Below are positions 13,568 through 25,390 of a stretch of 64,000 nt of DNA, piece after piece. How positions within the stretch are numbered: position 1 is the stretch's first letter; every line of letters begins with the position of its first letter. The position numbers were made by a program, and so were the translations under genes. The notes under the pieces were generated by a model that saw only the letters and a list, made by a program, of their open reading frames with translations, made no database searches and was not told the origin of the DNA. The stretch comes from Rusavskia elegans (Eukaryota > Ascomycota > Lecanoromycetes > Teloschistales > Teloschistaceae): NCBI GenBank assembly GCA_011316305.1, contig SAUG01000002.1, positions 124,001-188,000 of the forward strand, in the 5' to 3' direction.

Positions 13568-16500
13568 TACCCTTTTAGAATCGATTACTTATATTTTTAA
13601 TCTTAACTCTATTCCTCGCTACTATATATTATTATAACTTTTATCTTTTTCTTTAATTTAACCGAATTTAGATATATTAGTAACGTTTAGAGCGTTAGAG
13701 ACAGCGGTAGAAGAATCGCTATTATAGTATTCTTTTAGAAAAAGATTCTGGAGCTCTAGTAAGCTTATAAATTCCTTATAATATTAAAGTAGAAGGGCCT
13801 TTATAAAACTATCTACTAAAATTACTATAGAGGCTATATATCTAATAGATATATTTCTATTACGAACCTCCTAATATAGCTAGTAACGATATATATTAAT
13901 ATAGCGGAGCTTTATTATAAACTATAAATTAACGTTCTAAAGTATTTATATTATTTATATATTATTAATTTAGATATACGGCTTATAGCCTGGATTAAAT
14001 AATATTTTTTTAAAAAACCGATTCTATTATAGGAATTCTTTCCCGCTAGCGGTAGCTACGAGAAGCTCGGCTTTAATTAAATTTATTATAATTATTTTCT
14101 ACTTTAAAGCTTTTTAGTCTATTATTCCGCCGAGTAATTTAAATATATAGCTCTATAAGCTTCGCCGAATTAATAGATTATCGGCGAATAAAGTATTTAA
14201 TAAAGTAATAAATAATATATTTAAATCGATTACCTAAATATTAAAGACGATTAAATAGAATCTATAATATTCTAAATATTATATAGTTCTAATTACTAAT
14301 TCCAGATAATATTCCAATAGATTTATTAAGAATTCTAAAAGTTTTAAAACGGTATAACTAATATTAGCGCGAGTAGTAACGGCTACGAAATTAAATAATC
14401 CGACTAGTTATTAGTATAGTAGAATTTACTAGAGTTCGGCCGTACCTATATTTTTAGTAAACGTTTCGAAGTTAATAAATAAAGTTTTAGAAACTTTATT
14501 TAATAAGTTAATATTATATTTCTTTATAATCTTATCGATATATAAGTTTTAATATAATAATAGTTTACAGGCTTCGCGATTACGAGTAATATAAATTTCT
14601 AAAAACTAGAATATTTCGTTTAGATATTTTATTTTATAGCGTTTAAAGAGTTTTATCTAGAATTCCTTAATATATTATATATAGCGGTCCTCGTAGATAA
14701 TATAAATATCGTCTATAAAGAAAAATAGTATTATATATTTATAAATAAATAAATATTCGGTTCCGGATACTATTAAAAATTCTAGGTTTACTAGTATATT
14801 TAAAAGATAGTAAAATTATAGCGCCGGTAACTGTTTTAGACTATAGAACGCTTTAAAAAATTATAAAAAAAATAGACTTCGACCCTTTCTAGTCTAGTAG
14901 AGGCTTAATATAAATAAATTCGTTAATTTTATAATTAGAGAAAGCGTTAACCGTATTATATTATTTTATTTAGAATCTAAAATATTTAACGATAGCTATA
15001 AATATCCGAAAAATATAAATGACTAAAATAGTAATATAGATATTAGAATCGGTATTCTAAAAATTACTTTTAATATAAAGGCGTATCTTTAATTTAGTTA
15101 GATAACTTTATTTATCGAATTTATATTTAAAAATCTATATAAAAGAAATAGGCTTTTTATTATATTAAATTATAGTACCGAATACTATCTCCTTTTAGAT
15201 ATTTTTATTCTATAGTCTCTTTATTTCGATTTAAACGGCCTCTATAAATCTTTCTATAAGCGGATATTTTAATATATTATTCTAGAAATAAGGCTCCGGC
15301 GGTAGTTAATTATAGTAATACCGTATTTCTAGTAGAAAAAGCTAATAGTCTAGTATTAGAGCGCTATCTTCGTATATTATATAAACTAGAAGATAGGCAG
15401 CGAATACTATAAAGAAAACCGTAGGAATTCCGATAGTAGTATATTAAAAAAAGGTTATATAGACCTTATTTCGTTCTAACTTCTTTATAGTTTTTTTAGT
15501 AGTTATCTCTTCGGCTTTATTTATTTTATCTATTTTCTTTTAGCGGTATATAACGCCTAAAAGAATAATATTATCTTTAGTATAGTATAGTTTATTTAGA
15601 CTATAAGTTCTCTTTAGCTTTAAAGGCGTAGGAGTAAACGGAAAAGAATCTTCGTTATCTTTAAAAATTCTAGATATATTTTTATCGAATATAAATCTGC
15701 TATTAAATAACTATATATCTATTTAAACGAATTCGCTAAACTATTCTATTATTTTTATAAAAGGAGTACCTTCATTAGTAGAATTATAGTATAATTTATT
15801 AGCTAAATCTCCGCTATTATAGCTATTTTATAGCGGCGTCCTACCTCCTAAAATAGGAGATAATAGAAGAAGCTAGCTCTCTTTACCTTTTCCTTTATTA
15901 TTAGATATTAAAGGCGAGAATTCTTTTCTAGATATATCCGGATTCGTTTAGATTTATTTAGAAACGTTATCTTTATTATTTTCGCTATTACTAAGTTTAG
16001 TAATAGAGTAGTCTATATATAGGATATCGAACGTATTATATAAAAACGGCTCCGTCTATAGTTAAATTTAATTAACTTCTCTAAATTAATAGAACGAGAT
16101 TTTATTAAATATAATATTACGAGTACGGATAACTTTCCTCTAGCTTAAAATCTAGATAAAGTAGATATTCGTACTATTATACCCTACTAGAAATCTAATA
16201 TAAACTCTAGAATATAGCTTCTAGAATCTCGGAATATATTTATCTAATATATAGACCTTATAGCTATATACTCGGAAGTAACCTAGATATAAAATAGTGT
16301 TTATAACTATCTAGAATAGAATCTTCTATATAAATTTCTTTTTTAGTATAATATTTATAATATAGGCGGCGGCTAAAATAATCCAAGGCTAAAAGTAGTA
16401 TAGAAAATTTATTCTATTTATTATTACTCGGGCTTTAATAATATAAATATAGTCTAATCGTTCCGAATAACTATTCTAAATTTATATATTTAGGGTAGCA

Positions 16501-18939
16501 GATTCCTAGGAAATTCCTAGCTCTACGATAAAGTTTAAAAATTCTTTATTTAAGGTTAGCTCTATATCCGACTATATAAATACTATTATACCTTTATAGC
16601 GTACTTATATAAATTTAAAAGAATAGTAAAGGAACTTAGTAGCTTTTAATTTAAAACGATAGATTTCGATAATATAGAAATCCGTTTTAGTATATATAAA
16701 ATATAAGATCTAGTAATAATAGTTTAGGCCGGCGGCTATTAGAATTAAATCGTAGATAATATAATAGAAAGGCTCGTCGGAGTCTTCTAATTTATATAAA
16801 AAGATTAAAATAATCTAGTAGGCTTTAGAAACGGCGTATATTATATATTTATTAGTTAATAGTTCCTTGGTTTTATCCGTAATTTCTATTCCTTTAACTA
16901 TTTACTATAGATACTAGATAGTTTTATCGGTAGTATAAGTAAGAAGCTGGTACTAGTCTTTATTTATATCTAATTTAACTATAGCGAAAGATAGTAGAAT
17001 AACGTCTCTATATCTATTTATATTATCTTCTAGTATAGATAAATCGCTAATTATTTTATATTTAAAAATAGTCTTTCCGTTACGTTTAACGCGAAGAGTT
17101 CTAGGATCTTTAAAGAGGTTACCTTTTTTCTATATATATTCTTCTGAAACTAGGTTAGTTATAAAATTAGGAATATAGTTTATATTAGAAAGTTTTAACG
17201 GTATTTTACTATTTAGCAAATTAATATTAACTATAATACTTCCGTATACTATAATCGGTATAGATTTTTCGTCTATAATAATATATAAGCCGTTAGTATA
17301 GTTTTAGCCTTTAATAAAATAGTAGACTATAGTATTATTATACAGATTAATTACTAAACTACTATTAAAGATCTAAAATAAACGAAAGAAATAATTAACG
17401 ACGAAGGTTCCTAGAAATATAGCTAATAAAATACTAGTAGATACTGATTTATTATCTTTTTCGCTATTTTTATATTCCTCTTTAGTACGTTAATTAGAAT
17501 ACTTATACTTTTTCTGTATTTCTTTATTACTATTAAGCTTATTTTTAACCTTTTTTATCTTTACTATTTTAAGTTTAAAGCTAGCTAGCTTCTTCGGATA
17601 ACTTTTTCCGAAATATTCTATAATATAATAGTATTTTTTAAAAAATTACTTTAGGCTATAGATATATTTTAACGGCTTATTATTATCTTTAAATAAAGGA
17701 TTTCCGTCTTTTCTTTTACTTTTTCTTTTACCTTTATCTTTATCCGTATTATTATTATTATTATTATTTTCTATAGCAGTAAATATAGTATAGATATTAG
17801 AGACTTTAAGGTTATATAAGCGAACGTAGTTATAGAACTCTTTAATAAACTTATATTACTATTCTTCGTAATCTATAATAGAATCTAGTCTAAACTCGTA
17901 GTTTTATAAAAGTAAAGAAGCTAGATTATAGATAATAAAGATAAAATCCCGTAATATTCTTCTAGTATCTTTAACTTCTAAAACTCTAACGTATTTAACC
18001 TAAAGATATATCTATAAATATTTATTAAACTATATTTTAATACTTTAGTTTTATATAGGGCCTATAGATAGCTTTTTATACTATCGCTTTATTTCTATAA
18101 TTTTAGCGGAGTCGGTAGATATAATTCTAGACTATAGTATTTATAGTAGATTCTATAAATAAAGTTTAACGAATCTAAGGAATACTAGGTTTACTACTAA
18201 AATATTTTTATAAATATAGTCGACTATACTAGCGATTACTTTCTATTCTTTTTTATATCTATTATAGGATTGTTTATAGCGCTATTTAATATTTTTATAA
18301 ACCTTTTATACTATACTAATTTATTTCTAGATTATTATAGTTATTAGAGGTATTCCTATCGGCGGAATATATATCGGAAAGGTTAATTCTTACTTTTATT
18401 AAAGTTTATTAGATTAAAAAGGATCGATATAGTTCTAAATACGTATTTAAACTACTTTAGCTTTAATAATTATAATCTACTAGTCCTAATCTTTAGTTTA
18501 GGCTAGGATAATAGGTCGTTTAGACGCTATACTAATAATATAGGAAGGTATTTAAACGCTCGGTAGAAGCTAGAATAATATTAAAAGAAAAAATATCTAG
18601 TAATAAAATCTTTCTTTATATTCGCTAGCGTATAGCTTAAGCTTATAACTATAAAGTAAATTATTCTTTTTCTTAGTCGCTTAGTAGATATTCTAGTAAA
18701 TTAACTACTTTACGTAATTATTTCTAGTAGAGCTATAGTAAAAATTTTTTTCTACTAATAGTAAATATCGCGGTAAAGGATTCTTCCGCTTATTATTTAG
18801 GTAAATAATTCTTTATAAAGTAATAAATATATACCGGTAAGAGTTACTAGATATCGCTTTAGCCTGCGGTACCCGGGCTTATAACTATAGGACGATTAGA
18901 CGTTAATATATAATTATATTAATTAAAATATATAAAAAG

Positions 18940-19106
18940 TAAAATCTATAGAGTTACTAAATTATATAGAATATAGCCGTTACTAAGATACGCTAAACCT
19001 AATAGGGTAGGAATTATACCTAAATAGGCAAGTCACGTGATCTTAGCGACCATCTCAGAGAAACTCAGATAACTCTCTCATAATGATCCCGCCATGCAGG
19101 CTCTCA
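18940..19106 (-). repeat. Copia LTR (5' LTR), outer half not RIPed
   Basis: Begins taaaatctat and ends caggctctca on the plus strand. The inner half (18940 to about 19035) is RIPed like its partner. The outer half keeps CpA and TpG, for example gtcacgtgatcttagcgacc against gttacgtaattttagtaact in the partner. Confidence 0.85.
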
Positions 19107-19416
19107 CCTGTAACCCACCTCAGCACAATAATAGTTCCCATGAAGGATGTCAGTACTGTCTTGGGAAAACAATGGACCATTTGCTACTTTGCTCTTTGTA
19201 CCATGTTGAGAGACGTCAGGCCTCGCCACTGGCGATACTTAAATACTATGGTAGAACGCAACCTTTTCTACCTGCTCTTTCTATTCACACCACTGCCCCA
19301 CACGCCTTCCGTTTACGACGTTCAAACTTCTTGCCACCATTCATTGCAGCTCAAAGCTTCCATCCAGACCATTAATTCCGATCGCCAGGCCAAAATCCAA
19401 GTTCAACCACATCATC

Positions 19417-20412
19417 ATGACTCTGTCGCTTAGCGGCATCAACACCGGCCTAATGTCAGATGTCAATGAAGCCTATACAGGAATCCGCTCATAATCAAAC
19501 CAAGGATGGGACGGCGAACCTTTCCAGGTTACTCATGCTGCAGGGCAAGGGAACGGATGCTTCGCGACACGTCAGATAATGCAAGGCACTCTGATTCTTC
19601 AAGAACCGCCACTCTTCACAATACTCGAGGTCGACGACGACGAGCTATCCGTCGAGACCAGGAGACAGATCAATGATGCAGTAGCCGGACTAGCCAACCA
19701 GCCGCGTCGCGCATTCAAGGCACTTTCCGATTATCATGATGCCCGGAAGACCAACATTGGAATCTTCGAAACCAACAACTTCCAATTGACGAAACACCTA
19801 GGCCGCGGAACCTCCGATCAAGGCATCTTTCTGAGGGCAGCTCTATTCAATCATTCTTGCGTACCAAACGCCTACTTCCACTGGAATGATAGGATAAACT
19901 GCCTCACGATCTTCACCACTTCAATCATCGAAAAAGGCGCAGAGATCTTGGTCAATTACAAGTGCGAGAACACCTACAAGAGGTGCAGAGCGCGACGTGC
20001 GAGCCTGAACGATAGCTACGGCTTGCGGTGCAATTGTCCAGCTTGCCGGCCTGGGCCCATTCACAACATTGACGAGCACCTCCGAGGGTCAATGCGTAAA
20101 TTTGACACCACCATACGGCAAGGGTTGGGCAACGTGGAATCACAGCGTCGGAATCGTGAGCTCCTCATTCAGCGGCTTGAGGAGATTGGGATCCCATACC
20201 CACAGAAGGCCGCACTCTATGGAGAACTTGCAGACTCCTATCTAACGCAACTGGAACAAATGAGACCTGGCGACATCGGTAACATCATCCACTGCCGTGA
20301 AAAGGCTTTGAAGGCAGCTCAGGGAAAACTTGGCGCTGAACTCCTTTGCATTGGCCCAAACACTCCTGAAGTTGACCGCAGTCTTCAAATGATTGCGTGG
20401 ACCAGATCGTGA
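19417..20412 (+). CDS. SET-domain protein, possible premature stop at codon 26
   Basis: A SMYD-like SET-domain protein, the family of lysine methyltransferases. The SET N-motif GQGNGCFATRQI (residues 43-54 counted from the ATG at 19417), the NHSC core motif (145-148), EILVNY (176-181) and the post-SET cysteines CNCPAC (205-210) are all present; the tail is helical, as in SMYD proteins. The ATG at 19579 would cut into the SET domain and is not the true start. Extending upstream in frame reaches ATGs at 19417 and 19453, but a TAA lies at 19492-19494. Either a weak intron (gtcaat about 19460 to ttccag about 19525) removes it, or CAA became TAA by RIP, since the RIPed Copia element ends only 310 bp away. 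Substrate unknown. Confidence 0.7.
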
Positions 20413-21183
20413 TGAAGGGTCTCGATGACCGAAGTGAGGGGTCAAGCGAGAAGAGAATCTGCATTGGGATTGAGGAGTTGAGGAGTTTAGTTGCCAGCAT
20501 TTAATACCTAATATAGATCGCGTTGCTTACATGTACGTATCAAGCATACATCTTACTGAACTCATAGAATAATGCATACCATATCTTTCCTCCAGCGGCT
20601 CGAAGCTGAGCATTGGGTCTTCCTGGGTGCGGAGTTCACATTTCCATGACTCATTACGTTTCCTTTCTGTGCGTCGTTCGGAGGGAAGTCACGGTAGTAC
20701 TACAGCACACGGGAACGAAATAGGGTGAGAAAAGATAACGACAGGTAAGTTTGATGGCCTTGAACCCCAGCAGCCAGGACACGGCACCGCTTCCTATTGA
20801 GGAAATTGAAAGATGTCTCAGCCAAAAGCGCGCCAATTTGCAGTCGTATGCAGGTATCCGCACATTACAAATTTCCTAATCCACAGGAGAGCCATACGGG
20901 AGAACCATACGGGGATACATAACGGGAGTACTATCTCCGGGTCACATATATAAGTAGAAGACTTGTGCATCTCTTACCTGTTACTCTCATCAAAGCACCC
21001 TGATCAAATCCTTTAACCCCATCTTTCTCCAACATAGATTTGCATCCGCGCTCGCCCCCTCCCCCTTGCCGTTCACTGGAAAAGTTTTCATCCTGTCCAA
21101 CATTCCTTATGAGGTCCAAATGATACCTCAATCAACAAGAGAGTCACGAGATAGGGTATGGCAGAAAACGTAGGACAAGTGTT
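20413..21183. other. Intergenic, no supported gene
   Basis: Ordinary composition between the SET gene and the SET fragment. Only short overlapping frames on both strands; nothing recognised. Confidence 0.5.
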
Positions 21184-21510
21184 ATGACCTCCTTCGCCAT
21201 ATTGAATTCGTCAACACCCCATGATCCGTCCCACGATTATTTCGACCTCGTGCCGATTCCCGGCAAAGGTGATGGCTACATAACACTTCACGGCATCACT
21301 CCTGGCAGCTTAATCTTTGCACAGTCACCGCTGTTTACCGTGCATGGAGTCGAAGCCCCGATCATCTCCAAGCCTCGTGCTTGGGACCCACGTTCTGGAC
21401 TCCAGCTTCCACCACCCCTTCCACGTCCATGGTTTATACTACCGCCTCTTTCTGAAATGTATCGTCAAGTCAAGGACGTGGGAGTTGACGTGGATAGTTG
21501 TGTGTTTTGA
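21184..21510 (+). pseudogene. SET-domain N-terminal fragment
   Basis: A 108-codon frame whose residues 20-50 contain a SET start: DLVPIPGKGDGYITLHGI followed by TPGSLIFAQSPLFTV. This matches the GxGxG and GTLILxEPPLF segments of the neighbouring SET gene (19417-20412). The rest of the domain (NHSC core, post-SET cysteines) is missing: the frame ends soon after with low-similarity proline-rich sequence, and I find no continuation in other frames to 22000. It is therefore a truncated relative, probably a decayed duplicate, unless a distant exon exists. Confidence 0.6.
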
Positions 21511-22420
21511 GAACGAATGATCGGTTTCTTGGTCAAGGGCGCTGCGGAGTCGTTTCGTTCTGGTAGTACGATGCACCAGCTGGTGAAGGCCGTCGTCGTT
21601 GTAAACAAGGGCCAGAGATACAGAGCCCTAATCACGTGATGATCTACTTCTCGCCCTCGAGGCCCTTCTCCGTAATGATTTATATACCATCTTCCTCCAT
21701 CACTGGCTCCGGAATCACAAAAGTCATGCATGATACGGTCACCTCACGTGTCATCTGCTTAAGTCTCCCACGGATAAGCTCTGTTATCGAGCGACCGCCT
21801 CAGCCACCGCATTACCAATGACTACTGCATGCATGTTAACGATAGAGCTGTCCCTGAAGTATTCTTTGATACTCTGTAGAAAGCTGGCTTTGTTAGTATG
21901 ACTAGGCATATCAATGTTGCTTTAGGTTCTGAGAATCAATATGTGTTTTTCATGAAGTCGTTTCCTTACTGTTATTTTCTTTGGTAGTATGCATGCGATT
22001 TGGAGCATCTTGATGCTCCAATATCCACGAGAACAAGCTTCAATACCATACTAGCGACTACCCGGAAGCTCCGAATCTCCCAGTTGCACTGTCAGCCTCA
22101 TGCAGTTATTAATAACATGTCTGCATGGGTATTCCCTACAGTGTTTTCTCCACCGACGCCGGGCGCAACAGTACCACGAAGACGCAGACCAATGCGGCCT
22201 CTCTATCGAAGTCGCGGATCGGATAGGCTTGTCTGCTCTTGCGCTGTGGCGCTTCTCCAATGTCCAGCCAGGCGACAACGCGGGCCATCGTCTGGTACAT
22301 AGGCGAGAGGCGTCTGCATACGCGAACAATGATATCAATACACTGCCCACGGCTCCCAGTACCATCACTGTGTCGCGGATTTCTCTGAAGCCTTTCTGAA
22401 CTCCTGTCCCTTTTCTCAGA
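21511..22420. other. Intergenic, no convincing gene
   Basis: Overlapping 99-105 codon frames occur on both strands at 22000-22435, but none has recognisable domains or a convincing start. A pyrimidine-rich acceptor-like tttctcag ends at 22419, directly before the next gene's ATG. An upstream exon (for example one coding a signal peptide) cannot be excluded. Confidence 0.4.
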
Positions 22421-23433
22421 ATGGCTATGAATCAAATCAGCGCCCCGAACCTACCTCCGGGCCTTTTCAACGCGACAATGGCATTTGGCGATCGTCCTCT
22501 GAGCTATGGTCGCACAGTCTGCGGGCAATTCTATGGCAACTTCCCAGATTCTCGTGACTGCAAAGACGCCATTGAAAAGTTACCCGGCGGGACCACGCCG
22601 ATCGCTTACGTCAACGATGGTGGATATGGACCCCATAATCTACCGCAAGGGAAGCGATCAGGTATGACTGCTTTGACATAACATGAAGCTGCGTTTTCTG
22701 ACGGAGAGTATCTATAGGCAATTGCATGGTCCAAGTCGAATTGGCAGGTCAAGGGAACCCAGCCACCTTCCGAGTCGCGCCAGAAACGATACGCAAAATG
22801 GCGTCTCGTGTCCGCGGCGTTTGCGTCGAGGATAGCCAGACTGGAGGATTCATCACGTGGAGTCTGGAAAAGATGGCGGGCTGGCTGACCTCGCCGGAAG
22901 GCGAGCTGGATGCTGAAATGCGTATGTTATAGCAGCTCTTTCCATCAGCAAAACCCCATGCTCGCTTGCAAACCCCAAGACTTATGCTAAATAATATCTG
23001 GAACTCAGCCCCATATACCTCCTTCCTTACCGTCTCCGTGACCACGACCGTCCCAGAATACATTTCCCCCGGCAACTACGATCCAGCCATCGCCTCCGTC
23101 TTCGCCCAGGCCGAATACGACGCCGCAGCAAAGATGCCTCCCAATTCGCGCTTGGGTACGAAGCTCAAAGCCAGAGGTGCCAGACTGCTGAAAATCGCGA
23201 AAGTCATGGATCCCCGAGGGAGGAGGATCCCCTGGTGGAGCTTGCCGCCGAATTTGGACCAGGCAGGTGGGGCGGTGGTTGCAGGAAGTCCACTAGCACT
23301 GGGAAGTGCGGGTGGTGCGGCTGGGAAACCAGAGACGCCACCTGGCGGGGATGGAGAGGCGGGAACGGCGACCGCGAGGAAGGCAAGGAGAAGGAGGAGA
23401 GGGGGAATGGGAGAAGAGGGGCTGATGGCTTAA
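22421..23433 (+). CDS. Four-cysteine domain protein with basic C-terminal tail, 3 exons
   Basis: Exons 22421-22661, 22718-22921 and 23009-23433, with introns of 56 and 87 bp, both phase 1 and GT-AG, give 289 residues. Residues 30-148 follow the pattern of a small fungal secreted-protein domain also found at 58677-59829 and 61907-62404: Cys34, Cys47, an LP at 74-75, Cys83 in GNCMVQVEL, Cys116, then TGG at 122-124. The C-terminal 55 residues are Gly/Ala/Pro-rich and end in a run of Arg/Lys (RKARRRRR), unlike the relatives. No signal peptide is visible from this start; an in-frame TGA at 22397 blocks simple extension, so an unseen 5' exon is possible. Function unknown. Confidence 0.65.
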
Positions 23434-23790
23434 GAGAAAGAGGAGGGTAGAGGAGTGACTAGAAGGTTGGAGGCAGAACGGGCGTTATGGCTAGGTAATT
23501 TGAATACCACACGTGTTTGTTTCTAAATTTATTGGTGGGACGGGGGGACCCGTATAAACTCCATATACGGTCAAGTTATGGCTTCAGAGCTTCCTACAGT
23601 TAAAGCTTCCCAATCCTTGTTTCCAGTCCCTGGCTAAAGAAATGGGAGGATTTGCTGTTGAGTACGGGGGCCAAATCGCGTCACGGAAGCAGCGATGCAG
23701 TCCCCTATAATTAGGTCACCGATTGACGACACTTATGGATGCATGTATTGCACAGAATTGAATGTGGAAATTTTGATTATACTTGGCAGT
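23434..23790. other. Intergenic between convergent genes
   Basis: The tail ends of the plus-strand four-cysteine gene and the minus-strand rhodopsin-domain gene face each other here. No gene seen. Confidence 0.5.
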
Positions 23791-25390
23791 CTATACCATA
23801 TTGTGGTACACCTTTGGCCCTTTCATCCAAGGGCCCTCGCTCGGCGCATTGCTGAGCATCTTCAGACTGCTCGCCGGCAGACTCGGCATTCCCTTTTCCT
23901 TCAAGCCGCTAGACTGGCTATCCGACCCGTACCTCACTGTCGAGATGCTGGAATTCCACTCCTCAACCGCCCGCGAATCGTCGGGATTGTTCCAAAGTGT
24001 TTTGCTTTGTTCGGTTGTCGGGATGTCGACGCTTTGCAGGTCGCGCATGAAACCACGGCTGGTGACTCCCGCAAATAGTGGGCGGAAAAGAGGCAAGCAG
24101 GCGCCTATGATCCCGAGGGTAGCCTCCACGAGTGGGAAGTAGACTATTGGTGTTGAGACGTCTTCAGGGCAGAATGTCAGTAATCAAAGCCAATCAGATG
24201 GATGAATTCATGAGGAACTTACATGTGAGATCGACAGAATGGTCATGGAAGAAAACTTTATAGGTTATTATAAGTTTGCCAATCCCAGCGAGAACCGTGC
24301 TGTTGCCACTTAGCATGCGTATCCCATCTCCAAGGCTGAGAGGACTTACAGAGCGCCGAGCAGGAAGATGCCACAAACCGCCAACTTCTTAACCAACGGC
24401 ATTTTGAGAGCCCAGATCTGGGAATGGTTAACCAAATCCAACTTTACGGGAGCTGGAAGCTGATCTTACGGAAGGGATTGGCAGAGCCATGATTACCACT
24501 GTGCACCATTTAGATGCTGGGGATCACCAGAGGCTTGAGAGAACGCTTACCGTTTGTCGCAACATCCGACCATGCCAGGAATATGTACATGAGATTGGTG
24601 TTATTGATACATTTGCCTTCCGACCAGCCAAGGTTCGTCCAGTTCACCGATATTGGATAACATTGGAGAAGCATGGAGAAGAAGAAACCGACGGTCCACA
24701 GGAAGTCAAGACCGATCATGAACCACACAGCACTGTGAAGCCATTGACCTTGAAATATACTGGCGATCTGTCAGCTTGCAGCTCATCGAGTGGTTTGACT
24801 TGGCTTTACCGTCGATAGAAAAGTAGAACCGAGAGCTTAGTGAAACCGAAGGCAAGGACTTGGCTCAGCTGAACAACGTACTGGACCTGTGTGAATTGTC
24901 AGGGTTAATTCCATAGGTTGGGTGAGGGGGGACATTACCTGCAGGAAGACGGTCGTACGATCCGTCAAGATAGGAAATGGCCATCCAACCCCATCGCTAT
25001 CGAAAACAGTTTCGGACTCTGTATGCCGAGCGAGATCGCCATTGGCACTGCCTAATCAAGAGTGTCAACGAGCACGGAATTTTTGCAGCCAATGTTCGAA
25101 ACGACGCACCTATGATCATAGATATGGCCATGACATACGTGAAGAGCTGCTCATTATTAGCCACACCTTATCAAAGTTGCATTCAGGGCTTCCGTAGGAA
25201 AGTCTGGGGTGATGCGCTCGCTGCGAAAAGACAAGGGTTGCCATACCAGAGCTGGGAGCACTGTCCAATCATCCCAAGAAAATCCTGCTTTCTTGATATG
25301 TCGTGAGTAAAAGCGTAGTCCAGTGGCCACAGTTGTCAGTGAAGTCAACACGACAGTAAGGGTGTAGATTTTGCCGGGTGATTCCTCCAT
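23791..25390 (-). CDS. Rhodopsin-domain (PTH11-like) integral membrane protein, 9 exons
   Basis: Exons on the minus strand: 25247-25390, 25110-25146, 24939-25051, 24810-24886, 24551-24759, 24470-24498, 24350-24417, 24223-24335, 23791-24143; about 380 residues. Family hallmarks in order: YTLTVVLTSLTTVATGLRFY and SWDDW near the N-terminus, VQYVVQLSQVLAFGFTKLSV, FYRRIFQG, the FFFSMLLQCYPISVNW segment, VIMALPIPSIWALKMPLVKK, and EATLGIIGACLPLFRPLF before a hydrophilic tail. The first ATG at 25390 suits the family. One exon is only 29 bp but restores the conserved LPIP segment. Exons 24350-24417 and 24223-24335 are separated by only 14 bp (gtaagtcctctcag), too short for a normal intron, so the gene may be broken. 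Role: plasma-membrane sensing in related fungi is known for PTH11; here only inferred. Confidence 0.8.

Larger units (their letters stand above)
13401..19106 (-). mobile_element. Ty1/Copia LTR retrotransposon, reverse orientation, RIPed
   Basis: Direct 167 bp LTRs bound a 5.7 kb AT-rich element. Minus-strand reading gives Copia landmarks: a reverse transcriptase active-site segment FFIDDIYIIYEDRY with its Asp-Asp codons at 14708-14713, and a decayed gag zinc-knuckle-like segment at about 17590-17650. A purine run (tctaaaaggg on the minus strand) lies just inside the 13567 LTR, as expected for the polypurine tract next to the 3' LTR of a minus-oriented element. Frames are broken throughout. 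The flanks (agaag before 13401, cctgt after 19106) do not match, so no target duplication survives or the ends have recombined. Confidence 0.85.

Noticed and set aside
13396..19111. Target site duplication for the Copia element
   Set aside because: agaag on the left and cctgt on the right do not match; no alternative LTR end gave a duplication.
19083..19433. 116-codon frame overlapping the Copia LTR end
   Set aside because: Starts inside the LTR, overlaps another frame on the same strand, and shows no domain; the SET gene begins at its end.
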